From: Candidatus Avelusimicrobium vaccinum
Lineage (GTDB): Bacteria; Elusimicrobiota; Elusimicrobia; Elusimicrobiales; Elusimicrobiaceae
Direction: 5' to 3'
Length of the DNA: 35,001 bases
NCBI GenBank assembly: GCA_902794895.1
Contig: CADBIY010000005.1
Coordinates: 64,001-99,001 of the forward strand
Part shown: one piece after another, positions 7,071 to 15,233 of the stretch
Position numbering within the stretch: position 1 is the stretch's first letter
Layout of the letters: each line of letters opens with the position of its first letter
Notes under the pieces: model-generated
What the model was told of the DNA's origin: nothing
Seen by the model: the letters and a program-made list of their open reading frames with translations, nothing else
Databases searched by the model: none
Program-made: the position numbers and the translations under genes

Positions 7071-8267
7071 TTATTTTTCTTCTTCCGCTGCGGACTCTTC
7101 CGTTTGGAAGGAATCTTGCAAGAGTTGTCCCAACGTCGGGCGCGGAGCCTGCTTTAAGTATTGGGCGACTACTTTACGGTTTTGAACTTGATCGTATTTT
7201 TTTACGGATAAATTAACCGTAAAGGTTTCCGGATTAACCCCCACCACCAGAGCAGTAATTGTATCTCCCTCTTTAGCGGTAAAATCGCGACCCATTTCAA
7301 ACGGACTGATATACGCTTTGGTATTGTTCTTGCCAATCGTACATTCAACGCCTTCTTCTTCGGACACTTTCGTAACCGTGGCTTTAACAGAACTCTTATA
7401 CGGATAACGGCGTTTTAACGCATCGGCCGGATTTAAGAAAAGTTGTTTCAGCCCAAACTCCAAACGCGGGGTTTCTTTATCTAATTTCAAGAGTTTTGCT
7501 TTTAAGCGTTGGCCACGGCGGAAATTAGTAATGGCTGTTTCGGGTTCTTTCCAAGCCACGTTTTCCAAGTTTACAATTCCTTCAATTCCATGGAAGCGTA
7601 AAAATAATTTTTCTTTATCCACTTTCGAAACTACCACACGCAATACATCCCCTTCTTTAATTTCGCTAAGAACTTGTTCGCGGCGGACAGATTCATCTTC
7701 TTCCAATACTTGTTTGCGGGAAATAATCAGTTTTTGTTTTTCCTTGGTAAATTCCACAATTTGCGCTTTAATTTTGGCACCTACCGGCAAATAGTGTTTA
7801 TAAGCCGTATGTAATTCGGAAAGAGAAAGCGGCATAAATCCGTTTACCCCAAACACTTCTACAATGTAACCGCCTTTTACACATTCCACAATAGTACCTT
7901 TTACTCGTTCTTTTGCCTCAAACGCTTTCTTACAGATGTCCCAACCTAAAAATTCCAACGCTTTTTTATGGGATAAAATAGCAGGACGTTCATCGCTGCC
8001 GCGTTTCACGAGTACTGCGGAAATAGTATCCCCTACAGCCGGTATCGTTTTGCCTGCAAATTCAGAAATAGCAATGGCACCTTCTTTTTTAGCACCGGTA
8101 TCTACTAAAATATAATCTTGGTTAATTTGTACAACAGGTACTTCTACAATTTCCTTCTTATATAACTTCTCCGATAAAGACTCTTGCTGCGCAATTAACT
8201 GCTCCATCGTCATCTCTTGCTCGTTAATTGTGTCTTCGGTGTGTTTAATTTCTTCGTTTGTTGTCAT
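7071..8267 (-). CDS. rpsA: 30S ribosomal protein S1 (four S1 domains)
   Basis: S1 helps the 30S subunit bind and unfold mRNA. The 398 residues contain about four S1/OB domains: one starting near residue 35 (VPVVQINQDYILVDTGAKKEGAI), one near 120 (GTIVECVKGGYIVEVFGVNGFMP), one near 205 (GDVLRVVVSKVDKEKLFLRFHGIEGIV) and one near 290 (VKATVTKVSEEEGVECTIG). That is shorter than the six-domain E. coli protein but normal for many phyla. The Gln/Glu-rich N-terminus is probably flexible. The ATG at 8267 has AAGGA only 3-4 bases upstream, an unusually tight spacing. It is last in the ftsQAZ-pilT-cmk-plsC-rpsA run, and cmk near rpsA is a common arrangement. A hairpin precedes its start. Confidence 0.92.
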   Translation of the reverse strand: MTTNEEIKHTEDTINEQEMTMEQLIAQQESLSEKLYKKEIVEVPVVQINQDYILVDTGAKKEGAIAISEFAGKTIPAVGDTISAVLVKRGSDERPAILSHKKALEFLGWDICKKAFEAKERVKGTIVECVKGGYIVEVFGVNGFMPLSLSELHTAYKHYLPVGAKIKAQIVEFTKEKQKLIISRKQVLEEDESVRREQVLSEIKEGDVLRVVVSKVDKEKLFLRFHGIEGIVNLENVAWKEPETAITNFRRGQRLKAKLLKLDKETPRLEFGLKQLFLNPADALKRRYPYKSSVKATVTKVSEEEGVECTIGKNNTKAYISPFEMGRDFTAKEGDTITALVVGVNPETFTVNLSVKKYDQVQNRKVVAQYLKQAPRPTLGQLLQDSFQTEESAAEEEK

Positions 8268-8280
8268 AAGTCCTTATTTA

Positions 8281-8306
8281 CAGTTTTCCCAACTTTGGAA
8301 AAACTG
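8281..8306 (-). promoter_or_regulatory. Hairpin in the rpsA leader
   Basis: Between the plsC stop and the rpsA ribosome site, 8281-8290 pairs with 8297-8306 (CAGTTTTCCC with GGAAAAACTG, one G-U pair) around a 6-base loop. It is not followed by a T run on the minus strand, so it is not a classic terminator. S1 is known to repress its own translation in E. coli through a structured leader; a similar role here is only an inference. Confidence 0.45.
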
Positions 8307-8317
8307 CGTAACCTCCG

Positions 8318-8911
8318 TTAGTTGTGAATTGAATTTATTGCGTCCATAATTTGGTTTGCAAATTGTTTATACTGCATACGAGGTTCCAGCTCCTCGTTTT
8401 TTTTCAGGTGCATCACGGTACCGAACCGAACCCGGATTTTCCGTACCCACGGCCATCCAAAAGTACCTTCAATTTTTACAGGAAGCACCGGTGCTCCCGT
8501 CTTATATACTAAAAATCCGATTCCGCTTTTCGGCTTTTGCGGTTTGCCCGTTTTACTACGAGTTCCTTCCGGGAACATAATGACACTTTCCTGATTTTCC
8601 AAGGCATGTACAACTTCTTTTAAAGCGCCAAAATCCCCAATCTGCCGTGCCCGGTCAACCGGAATATAATTACAGTGGCGGAAAAACCACCCTAACCCCG
8701 GAACGGCAAAAAGTTCTTTTTTTGCTACAAAACGTGAATCGCGTATTAAGCCGGCAAAAGCCCCAATGGCGGGCGGATCTGCATTGGATAGATGGTTCCC
8801 GGCAATTAAAAGAGCTCCCTTCTTGGGAATATTTTCCAACCCCTCTACTTTAAAATCATAGCAGGTCCGAAAATAAATCCTTGCAATAAATTTTACCAAA
8901 TTAAGAAGCAT
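8318..8911 (-). CDS. plsC: 1-acyl-sn-glycerol-3-phosphate acyltransferase
   Basis: PlsC acylates lysophosphatidic acid to phosphatidic acid at the inner membrane. The protein (197 residues from this start) has the acyltransferase motif HLSNAD (HX4D) in GNHLSNADPP, FRHCNYIPVDR, FPEGTRSKTG and an APVLPVKIEG block, in the right order and spacing. The N-terminus is hydrophobic. The ATG at 8911 was preferred, with GGAG 13 bases upstream; a TTG at 8941 would add ten residues. It overlaps the end of cmk by 11 bases, so it is in the same operon. Confidence 0.93.
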   Translation of the reverse strand: MLLNLVKFIARIYFRTCYDFKVEGLENIPKKGALLIAGNHLSNADPPAIGAFAGLIRDSRFVAKKELFAVPGLGWFFRHCNYIPVDRARQIGDFGALKEVVHALENQESVIMFPEGTRSKTGKPQKPKSGIGFLVYKTGAPVLPVKIEGTFGWPWVRKIRVRFGTVMHLKKNEELEPRMQYKQFANQIMDAINSIHN

Positions 8912-9581
8912 GATGCCCAATTTTCTCCAAAACGAGATCAATTACCTGTTGCATAGACAAAACAGAAGTATCAATAACCAACGCATCTTCCGCGGGTCTG
9001 AGCGGGCTGGCAGCCCGGTGGGAATCACGGTAATCGCGTTCTTGGATAGAACTCAAAATTTGAGCATAATCTGCCGGCTGCCCTGCTTCCCGCAGTTGTT
9101 TAACACGACGGTTTGCGCGTTCCTGGGCAGAAGCATCTAAATAAAACTTAATATCCGCATCCGGAAATACAACAGTCCCCACATCACGGCCTTCCATCAC
9201 AATACCGCCATTTTGACCGACTTCACGCATCTTATCGGTAAGAACTTGACGTGCCTGTGCATTCGTAGATACCCGGCTTGCCACATTTCCCACTTCTTCT
9301 AAATGCAATTTTGGACCTAAGAATTCCCCATCTACAAACATTTTTAACGAAGCATCCGGCTGGCGTTGAAAAGTAAAAGACAAAGCACGCGCCGCGTCCA
9401 GCACGGCAGTTGCATTTTCCGGTTCAATGTGTTTAGCAAATACGTTATAAGCAAGAGCACGATACATTTCCCCGGTACTTAAAAATCCGTATCCGAGTTT
9501 TAAAGCAAGCGCCTTGCCCACCGAGGTTTTACCGGTCCCAGCCGGGCCATCCATTGCAATTAAAAGTCCGTTTTTCCGCAT
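8901..9581 (-). CDS. cmk: Cytidylate kinase
   Basis: Cmk phosphorylates CMP and dCMP with ATP. The 226-residue protein begins with the P loop in AMDGPAGTGKTSVGKAL, followed by the STGEMYRALA substrate segment, VMEGRDVGTVVFPDADIKFYLDAS, and the RDYRDSHRAASPL motif with the C-terminal VIDTS. Length and motif order match the bacterial family. Its ATG overlaps the pilT stop by one base (TAATG). Confidence 0.96.
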   Translation of the reverse strand: MRKNGLLIAMDGPAGTGKTSVGKALALKLGYGFLSTGEMYRALAYNVFAKHIEPENATAVLDAARALSFTFQRQPDASLKMFVDGEFLGPKLHLEEVGNVASRVSTNAQARQVLTDKMREVGQNGGIVMEGRDVGTVVFPDADIKFYLDASAQERANRRVKQLREAGQPADYAQILSSIQERDYRDSHRAASPLRPAEDALVIDTSVLSMQQVIDLVLEKIGHHAS

Positions 9582-10669
9582 TATTGCACCGCCGACATAG
9601 AATCTGTTACTCCTCGAATAGCGAGCATAATCGCATCCGGACTGGTTGCCGCAGATTGAGCCGTTTCTAAATCAATGGCTCCTTCCCGGTATAAATGGGC
9701 TAACGATTGGTCAAAGGTAGTCATCCCGTAGAAATCCCCGTTTTGCATGGCTTTTACCAAATCTCCGGGTTTGTTCTCCATGATTAATTTACGAATCTGC
9801 GGGGTGGATACTAAAATTTCCATAGCAGGGCGCATACCCGGTTTAATGGTAGGTAACAAACGTTGGCACACAATCCCTTTCACCAGGTCCGACAGTTGTA
9901 ATTGGATTTGTTCGTGTTGTTCCACCGGATAAGCCTCTACAATACGGGCCAACGTCTGCACCACGTTTACCGTATGCATGGTTCCTAATACCAACTGACC
10001 GGTTTCCGCCGCTGCAATAGCAGCATGCATTACTTCCGCATCGCGCAATTCCCCAATTAAAATAACATCCGGATCCTGACGCATGGCCGCACGCAGGGCT
10101 CCCGTGTAAGAAGGAGTATCTATCCCTAATTCCAACTGGCTGATGATACAACGGTTATCCGTATGGATAAATTCGATCGGGTCTTCAATCGTTAAAATAT
10201 GCCCGGCTCGGGTTTGGTTAATATGGTCAATCATGGCAGCCAATGTAGATGTTTTGCCGGATCCGGTCATCCCGGTTACCAAAATCAGACCTCGGCGGCT
10301 TTCGGCCATTTTACGTAAAATATCACCCGGCAAATGGAATTCCTCAAAGGTAGGGATTTTAAGGGGAATATGGCGAATTGCCATACAAATTTTTCCCATT
10401 TGACGAAACACGTTAAAACGGAAACGCCCATAGGATTTGGCATCTAATGAAAAATCAACCGTGCTGTATTGTTCAAAAATTTTTCGTTCGCGCTCACCCA
10501 TACACGCATAGGCCATTTTTTTAGCATCGTCATTTGACACAAACGAATCGTCAATCGGTTTCATTTGCCCGTTCAAACGTACATACGCATTGGAATTTCC
10601 ACGGATATGTAATCCGCTGGCTTTATTATCAACCACTGTTCTGAGTAAACTTTGCAACCCTACCGCCAT
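9581..10669 (-). CDS. pilT: Type IV pilus retraction ATPase PilT
   Basis: This 362-residue AAA+ hexamer subunit powers pilus retraction and twitching motility. An N-terminal PAS-like domain (ASGLHIRGNSNAYVRLNG) precedes the Walker A GMTGSGKTS near residue 133. The Asp box IEDPIEFIH, Walker B DVILIGELRD, and His box GTMHT follow. The AIRGV near the C-terminus resembles the conserved AIRNLIRE/AIRG end of PilT-type proteins. PilU cannot be fully excluded. GGAGGG lies upstream of the ATG, and the gap to ftsZ is 11 bases. A pilus motor inside the fts/cmk/rpsA operon is unusual, but it fits a window with four pilin genes. Confidence 0.92.
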   Translation of the reverse strand: MAVGLQSLLRTVVDNKASGLHIRGNSNAYVRLNGQMKPIDDSFVSNDDAKKMAYACMGERERKIFEQYSTVDFSLDAKSYGRFRFNVFRQMGKICMAIRHIPLKIPTFEEFHLPGDILRKMAESRRGLILVTGMTGSGKTSTLAAMIDHINQTRAGHILTIEDPIEFIHTDNRCIISQLELGIDTPSYTGALRAAMRQDPDVILIGELRDAEVMHAAIAAAETGQLVLGTMHTVNVVQTLARIVEAYPVEQHEQIQLQLSDLVKGIVCQRLLPTIKPGMRPAMEILVSTPQIRKLIMENKPGDLVKAMQNGDFYGMTTFDQSLAHLYREGAIDLETAQSAATSPDAIMLAIRGVTDSMSAVQ

Positions 10670-10680
10670 ATTACACCCTC

Positions 10681-11841
10681 CTATAGTCGATTATTTTTTT
10701 TACGCCGTAAATACGCCGGAATCATCATTGCATCTTCTGTTTCAGATGTGCGCGTTTTGTCAAAGGTAGCAAAAACATTAGCGCCCGCCGGTTTAGGAGC
10801 CGACACCGGGATTGAAGTACTTCCCCCTAACGTCGGACGCCGCACATATATATTGCTTTTGTCGGTGCTAATTCCAGTCGCAATGACGGTTACTTTGAAA
10901 TTGCCGTTTAAGGTAGAATCATAGGTATAGCCAAACATAATAATGGAATCGTTACTGGCGTATTGACGAATCAAATTCATTACTTCGCCTTGTTCCAACA
11001 GGGTTAAATTTTCTTCTGCAGAAAAATGAACGATAAATCCCTTAGCCCCGCGGATATCGGCATTTTCCAATAACGGCGAAGAAATTGCTTTTTTCACAGC
11101 GGCTAAATGACGCCCTGCCCCACTGGCTTCCCCAATTCCGATTAACGCCTTATGCGAACGACACATCACTTTACGCACATCATTAAAATCGATATTTACT
11201 TCTCCGGGTTGTGTAATTACTTCCGAAATACCTTTTACTGCCTGCAACAACACTTCATCCACCATTTGGAAAGCATCCCGGGAAGACGTTTCCGGGTCGA
11301 TATTCGCAAACAATTTTTCATTCGGCACGATAATCATAGAATCCACATACTTAGACATTTCTTTAATGCCTTCATCGGCCTGTTTTTCGCGCACATACCC
11401 TTCAAAATTAAACGGCCGGGTTACTACCCCTAATACCAACAGGTCATCCCCGTAAATTTCTTTGGCTAACTTAGCCAAGTAAGGGGCCACCCCCGTTCCG
11501 GTGCCGCCCCCCATTCCGGCAGTAATAAACAATAAATCACACTGACCGATAATTAATTTTAATTTTTCTTTGGATTCTTCCGCAGCGCGTTTTCCTTTTT
11601 CCGGGTCTCCGCCGACACCTAAACCTTTGGTAATTTTTTCACCTACCTGTACCAGATAAGGGGCTTGGTTGCGGCGCAAATCCTGGGCATCCGTATTCAC
11701 GGCAATAAAATCTACATCTTTCAAGCCGGAGTTGACCATATGGTTAATGGCGTTTCCCCCGCCACCGCCAACGCCGATTACTTTGATTTTGGCTTTTTTC
11801 GTTTCAAACGATGCCGCCGGCATAAACAAATCTCTATTCAT
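10681..11841 (-). CDS. ftsZ: Cell division protein FtsZ
   Basis: FtsZ is the tubulin-like GTPase that forms the division ring. The protein (386 residues from this start) shows KVIGVGGGGGNAIN near residue 20, the signature GMGGGTGTGVAPY, the T7 loop segment NIDFNDVRKVM, a short variable linker, and the C-terminal peptide MIPAYLRRKK that binds FtsA. The ATG at 11841 is preferred over an in-frame ATG at 11859, because GAGGA sits 5 bases before it and overlaps the ftsA stop. It lies directly after ftsA. Confidence 0.98.
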   Translation of the reverse strand: MNRDLFMPAASFETKKAKIKVIGVGGGGGNAINHMVNSGLKDVDFIAVNTDAQDLRRNQAPYLVQVGEKITKGLGVGGDPEKGKRAAEESKEKLKLIIGQCDLLFITAGMGGGTGTGVAPYLAKLAKEIYGDDLLVLGVVTRPFNFEGYVREKQADEGIKEMSKYVDSMIIVPNEKLFANIDPETSSRDAFQMVDEVLLQAVKGISEVITQPGEVNIDFNDVRKVMCRSHKALIGIGEASGAGRHLAAVKKAISSPLLENADIRGAKGFIVHFSAEENLTLLEQGEVMNLIRQYASNDSIIMFGYTYDSTLNGNFKVTVIATGISTDKSNIYVRRPTLGGSTSIPVSAPKPAGANVFATFDKTRTSETEDAMMIPAYLRRKKNNRL

Positions 11842-11848
11842 AAAATCC

Positions 11849-13099
11849 TCAGCCCCCAAAGATATCTACGCCTTTCATCCATTTTCCCAATTTCCCGAAA
11901 AATGAACTGCGCTTTTCATAATTTCCGCCACCATATTCTTCATAATTAGCCCCATCTAACGCATACAGGGTCAGGGCCATGGCCGTGCTATATTGGGGAT
12001 CAAAAAATTCATCATCACTGGTGATTAAATCACGTTGGACAATTCCGCGGCGGACTTCTTTAAGCCCTAAAATATTCACACAATGATCCGTAATTCCGGG
12101 CATTAACGATCCTCCTCCGGTAACCACCCCTACAACCGGAAAATCTTTATAGCCGGAATTTTCCACACAACGGGCAACCTGTTCAATCAGTTCTTCCACA
12201 CGGGGTTGAATAATATCTAATACATAACTTTTTTTAATATTATGGGTGCTTCGGCCATCCAAAGAAGGTACCGGTATTTCCCCTTCTTCATCTAAAAAAG
12301 TAGGAAAAGAAACGCCGTATTTTTCTTTAATCTCTTTTGCATTTTGGCGGGAAGTATGCAATAACCGGGATAAATCGCTGGTAATTAAATCACAACCATA
12401 CGGAATATCGCGCGAAAATTTTAAGATACCGTCAATATAAATACCCACCGACATAGTTTCCCCGCCCAAATCTAAAATCAAGGCGCCGATTTCTTTTTCT
12501 TCTTGTGTTAAAACCGTATCTGCAAGCGGTACTAATCCGTAAAAGGTGCCGTCTATTTTATAACCGGGCCGTTGAATGGCTTTGGCCAAATTATTGATAT
12601 GCGTAGAAGACCCCGTAGTAATATGCACATCCACTTCTAGCAAAGATCCTTCCATTCCTTCCGGGTTGGTAATACCGCGTTGTTTATCAATCGAAAATCC
12701 TTGGGTAAGCACATTAATAATTTCGTTATCATTTTTGATAGGCATGGCTTTGGCATTCTCAATGGCCAAATTCATATCGGCTTGCGTAATTTCTTTATCC
12801 ATCCGCGAGATATTGTAGGTTCCGTGGTTACTAAACGATTCTAAATGTGCTCCACGTACTCCAACGAATAAACTGCTTATTTCCTGGTTACATTCCCGTT
12901 CAATACTGCCTAAAATATGCCTGACGGCGGAAGAAGTTTCTTGAATATCCGACACCATTCCCCCGCGTAAACCTTTACACGGAACACTCCGGCCCGCACG
13001 CACCTGTAAGGTATTTGTTTCTGCGTCATGGGAAGCAGCGATACAGGTCATTTTTCCGCTGCCGATGTCAAGTCCTGCGATTAAATTTGTTTTTGCCAT
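11849..13099 (-). CDS. ftsA: Cell division protein FtsA
   Basis: FtsA is an actin-like ATPase that anchors FtsZ to the membrane. The 416-residue protein begins IAGLDIGSGKMTCIAA (phosphate 1) and contains the SHS2 1C domain region. It also has LILDLGGETMSVGIYIDG (phosphate 2), VVGVVTGGGSLMPGI (adenosine motif), and a C-terminal amphipathic tail KLGKWMKGVDIFGG suited to membrane binding. The ATG at 13099 has AGGTGG 5 bases upstream; a GTG three codons earlier overlaps that site. Confidence 0.96.
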   Translation of the reverse strand: MAKTNLIAGLDIGSGKMTCIAASHDAETNTLQVRAGRSVPCKGLRGGMVSDIQETSSAVRHILGSIERECNQEISSLFVGVRGAHLESFSNHGTYNISRMDKEITQADMNLAIENAKAMPIKNDNEIINVLTQGFSIDKQRGITNPEGMEGSLLEVDVHITTGSSTHINNLAKAIQRPGYKIDGTFYGLVPLADTVLTQEEKEIGALILDLGGETMSVGIYIDGILKFSRDIPYGCDLITSDLSRLLHTSRQNAKEIKEKYGVSFPTFLDEEGEIPVPSLDGRSTHNIKKSYVLDIIQPRVEELIEQVARCVENSGYKDFPVVGVVTGGGSLMPGITDHCVNILGLKEVRRGIVQRDLITSDDEFFDPQYSTAMALTLYALDGANYEEYGGGNYEKRSSFFGKLGKWMKGVDIFGG

Positions 13100-13128
13100 A
13101 AAAACCACCTGATAAAATCTATGTATGT

Positions 13129-13134
13129 ATTATA
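13129..13134 (-). promoter_or_regulatory. Possible -10 box upstream of ftsA
   Basis: A perfect TATAAT lies on the minus strand 29 bases before the ftsA ATG, in the 91-base gap between ftsQ and ftsA. No good -35 or TGn extension is visible, so this is a weak promoter call. Confidence 0.3.
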
Positions 13135-13190
13135 AAATTTAATGAGCGTTTATGCTAGTTCTTTTTGCGTTTTTGTAATCCCCTATTTTA

Positions 13191-14012
13191 TTATGACTTT
13201 TTAGAAGATAGAAACACTTTTCCATTTTCAAAAAATTCAAAATTCAATTCAAAGGGTCGTTGTTGTTTATCCCGGGCCAAGGCCATAATTTGTGCCGCGC
13301 GAATTGCTTTGGCTTTTAAATCTACCGCCTGGCCAAAATCTACCAGGCAACCGTCGGGGGTAATTAATTTAATGGTGTTATTGGTTAAATTCATTTGTAA
13401 AGCGGAAAATTCAAGATCACGTTTTAATTTTAAGGTGCTTTCCACCAAATCCACCAATTCGGGGCTCAGCCTTTCCGGAATATTTCCTTCCAATTGAATG
13501 GAAGGAACCGGACGCAAGGTATCCGGATTGGGATCGGTGTAAATCATACTGTCCCCGTCAATAAATTTAAGTGTTTGATCCGGCATCACAAATTTTGCCA
13601 CCGGAACACGGCGCACAACCGCCACGGTTAACACCCTTTTGACCAGTCCCCGCTTCACCGATACATTTTTAAGCATTGGATATTTAGTAAGAATCGTATC
13701 CCGCAAAGCAACCGCATCTTTGACGGTAAACGGTTTCCCTTGATACGGTTGTGCAAGTTTTAAAATATGTTTATAAAAATCTCCGGTAATTCCGGTAACC
13801 ACGACCTCTTTAGGGGTCCAATTCGTTAACGAAGAATGGGTCAATAACCGATATCCCTTCGAGAAAGCCAATCCCATCCCGACAAGTAAGGCTAAACCCA
13901 TGACTAGAACAACTAAGCGTAAAAAAAAGGATGACCCTTTTTGACGGCGAACAACGCGCCTTTTTTTACCCAAGGACGCCGTTGACGGTCGATAATAGTC
14001 ATACCTTTTCAT
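13191..14012 (-). CDS. ftsQ: Cell division protein FtsQ (POTRA domain)
   Basis: FtsQ/DivIB is a bitopic membrane protein linking early and late division proteins. The 273 residues show a basic cytoplasmic start (KRYDYYRPS, KKRRVVRRQK), one membrane segment at about residues 30-52, a POTRA domain (PKEVVVTGITGDFYKHIL) and the FtsQ beta domain (YPMLKNVSVKRGLVKRVLTV). Sequence identity in this family is always low, but the position before ftsA is decisive. The ATG at 14012 is used; it has only a weak GTGG upstream. A TTG five codons earlier is possible. It starts 23 bases after the 3' end of a tRNA gene and may be co-transcribed with it. Confidence 0.88.
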   Translation of the reverse strand: MKRYDYYRPSTASLGKKRRVVRRQKGSSFFLRLVVLVMGLALLVGMGLAFSKGYRLLTHSSLTNWTPKEVVVTGITGDFYKHILKLAQPYQGKPFTVKDAVALRDTILTKYPMLKNVSVKRGLVKRVLTVAVVRRVPVAKFVMPDQTLKFIDGDSMIYTDPNPDTLRPVPSIQLEGNIPERLSPELVDLVESTLKLKRDLEFSALQMNLTNNTIKLITPDGCLVDFGQAVDLKAKAIRAAQIMALARDKQQRPFELNFEFFENGKVFLSSKKS

Positions 14013-14035
14013 GCGTGTAAACCACAAAAAAGAAA

Positions 14036-14119
14036 TGGGCGGAAAGGGACTTGAACCCTTAAGGACTTTCGTCCATACGGTCCTGAGCCGTACGCGTCTG
14101 CCAATTCCGCCACCCGCCC
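14036..14119 (-). tRNA. tRNA-Leu (anticodon CAG)
   Basis: Read on the minus strand, the acceptor GGGCGGG pairs with TCCGCCC (one G-U), followed by discriminator A. T8, A14, G18G19 and the T loop TTCAAGT are all in place. The anticodon stem ACGG/CCGT encloses the loop CTCAGGA, giving anticodon CAG, which reads CUG. The variable arm is long, as expected for class II leucine tRNA. CCA is not encoded (TTT follows). The gene sits between smpB and ftsQ. Confidence 0.95.
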
Positions 14120-14124
14120 AAGTA

Positions 14125-14135
14125 ATTATATTGTA
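14125..14135 (-). promoter_or_regulatory. -10 box(es) of the tRNA-Leu gene
   Basis: Minus strand TACAAT (14135-14130) and the adjoining TATAAT (14130-14125) lie 10 and 5 bases before the mature tRNA 5' end. The precursor leader would be very short. No clear -35 is seen. Confidence 0.45.
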
Positions 14136-14185
14136 GAAAATTCCAGATTAAAAATCCAGCATTTTTTAATTCTTACCAACGTCTG

Positions 14186-14656
14186 TTAAAAACGAATTTT
14201 ATTGCGAAAATTTTGCTCCATTTCACGGTTTAAATCCCGTTTTTTAAGGGTTTCCCGTTTATCGGCCATGTGTTTACCTTTGGCAAGGGCCACTTTTAAT
14301 TTTGCCCAGCCGTCTTTAAAATATACTTCCACCGGCACTAGCGCATAACCCTTAATTTCCGCTTTTGCGGCTAATTTACGCAGTTCTTTTTTATTAAGTA
14401 AAAGTTGCCGCACCCGCGTTGGATCCGGTTCTGTCATCGAATTAAATTTATACGGCTTTACGTGCATATGATACACGTACCCTTGCCCATTTTCGATACG
14501 GACAAAACTACCTTCCAGGCTTAGTTCTTTTTGACGGATTGACTTAACTTCCGCCCCTAAAAGCACTAAACCCGCTTCGTACGTATCTTCAATAAAATAA
14601 TCATGATAGGCTTTTCGATTGGTACAAACCACCAACACAGCATTCTTTTTCGTCAT
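14186..14656 (-). CDS. smpB: SsrA-binding protein SmpB
   Basis: SmpB binds tmRNA and brings it to stalled ribosomes for trans-translation. The 156 residues cover the OB-fold core: NRKAYHDYFIEDTYEAGLVLLGAEVKSIR, GSFVRIENGQGYVYHMHVKPY, and the basic tail KRETLKKRDLNREM. The ATG at 14656 fits the family start exactly. It lies 6 bases after a TATAAT box with no Shine-Dalgarno, so a leaderless mRNA is likely; a start at 14689 would lie upstream of the promoter. The tmRNA gene is not in the window. Confidence 0.95.
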   Translation of the reverse strand: MTKKNAVLVVCTNRKAYHDYFIEDTYEAGLVLLGAEVKSIRQKELSLEGSFVRIENGQGYVYHMHVKPYKFNSMTEPDPTRVRQLLLNKKELRKLAAKAEIKGYALVPVEVYFKDGWAKLKVALAKGKHMADKRETLKKRDLNREMEQNFRNKIRF

Positions 14657-14662
14657 AGAGAT

Positions 14663-14671
14663 ATTATAGCA
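14663..14671 (-). promoter_or_regulatory. Extended -10 promoter of smpB, leaderless spacing
   Basis: Minus strand TGC (14671-14669) plus a perfect TATAAT (14668-14663) is followed by exactly 6 bases and the smpB ATG. The box begins 3 bases beyond the terminator hairpin of the upstream pilin gene. Confidence 0.75.
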
Positions 14672-14674
14672 AAC

Positions 14675-14709
14675 CAAACGCCCGGCCACACCAAACAGCC
14701 GGGCGTTTG
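14675..14709 (-). terminator. Intrinsic terminator of the dapF-dapL-pilin transcript
   Basis: A perfect 12-bp stem (14675-14686 with 14698-14709, core CGCCCGGC/GCCGGGCG) has an 11-base loop. It lies 13 bases past the pilin stop and is followed on the minus strand by a T-rich stretch that runs into the smpB promoter. Confidence 0.8.
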
Positions 14710-14722
14710 AATTGTTTTTAAA

Positions 14723-15220
14723 TTAATAAGGAGTGGAAGAAGTATAAATTTGGAGTGATTCGCAAATTTCCTTTCCTTTTCCTACCGAACCCGTACAGGC
14801 TAATGAAACACTTTTCCCGGTAGAGCCGGAGGTATATGGATTCCACAACTTATAATCAAATCTTCCGTTTGCTTCCCGGCTTGCCACAACTCCGGCACAA
14901 TTTGTACCTGGAATTTTAGCATGGGTTGCTTTATTTAATTCATATTTAAAATCTTTCGATTTCAACGTGTCCCGGTTTGTGAGAGAGCCCGGCACAGAAA
15001 CTACCAATTTTTTAAAACTATCCGGGCACGCAGTATTGCCTACACGTCCGGCCGCATAGGCATAAACGGCATCATTAATTGCTTTAATTGCCACCATGGC
15101 TTCCGTGGCACGGGAACGTTCCACCGAGCGCATGTATTGAGGCAAAGCCAAGGAGGATAAAACCCCCACAATTAATACAACCGTTAATAATTCAATCAAA
15201 GTAAAACCTTTGTTCATCAT
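14723..15220 (-). CDS. Type IV pilin-like protein (prepilin N-terminal motif)
   Basis: This 165-residue prepilin has a very short leader (MMNKG), then FTLIELLTVVLIVGVLSSLALPQYMRSVERSRATEAM, with Glu5 and the usual single hydrophobic helix. The small soluble domain has several Cys (CPDS, NCAG, ACTG, KICES) that could form disulfides. AGGAG lies 5 bases before the ATG at 15220. It starts 13 bases after dapL on the same strand, so it is in an operon with two lysine/peptidoglycan genes, an odd place for a pilin. Major or minor pilin role is unknown. Confidence 0.9.
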   Translation of the reverse strand: MMNKGFTLIELLTVVLIVGVLSSLALPQYMRSVERSRATEAMVAIKAINDAVYAYAAGRVGNTACPDSFKKLVVSVPGSLTNRDTLKSKDFKYELNKATHAKIPGTNCAGVVASREANGRFDYKLWNPYTSGSTGKSVSLACTGSVGKGKEICESLQIYTSSTPY

Positions 15221-15233
15221 TTCATCTCCTTTT

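Noticed and set aside
8912-8941. TTG start of plsC at 8941
   Set aside because: An ATG ten codons later gives a normal length; the TTG cannot be ruled out but has no better ribosome site.
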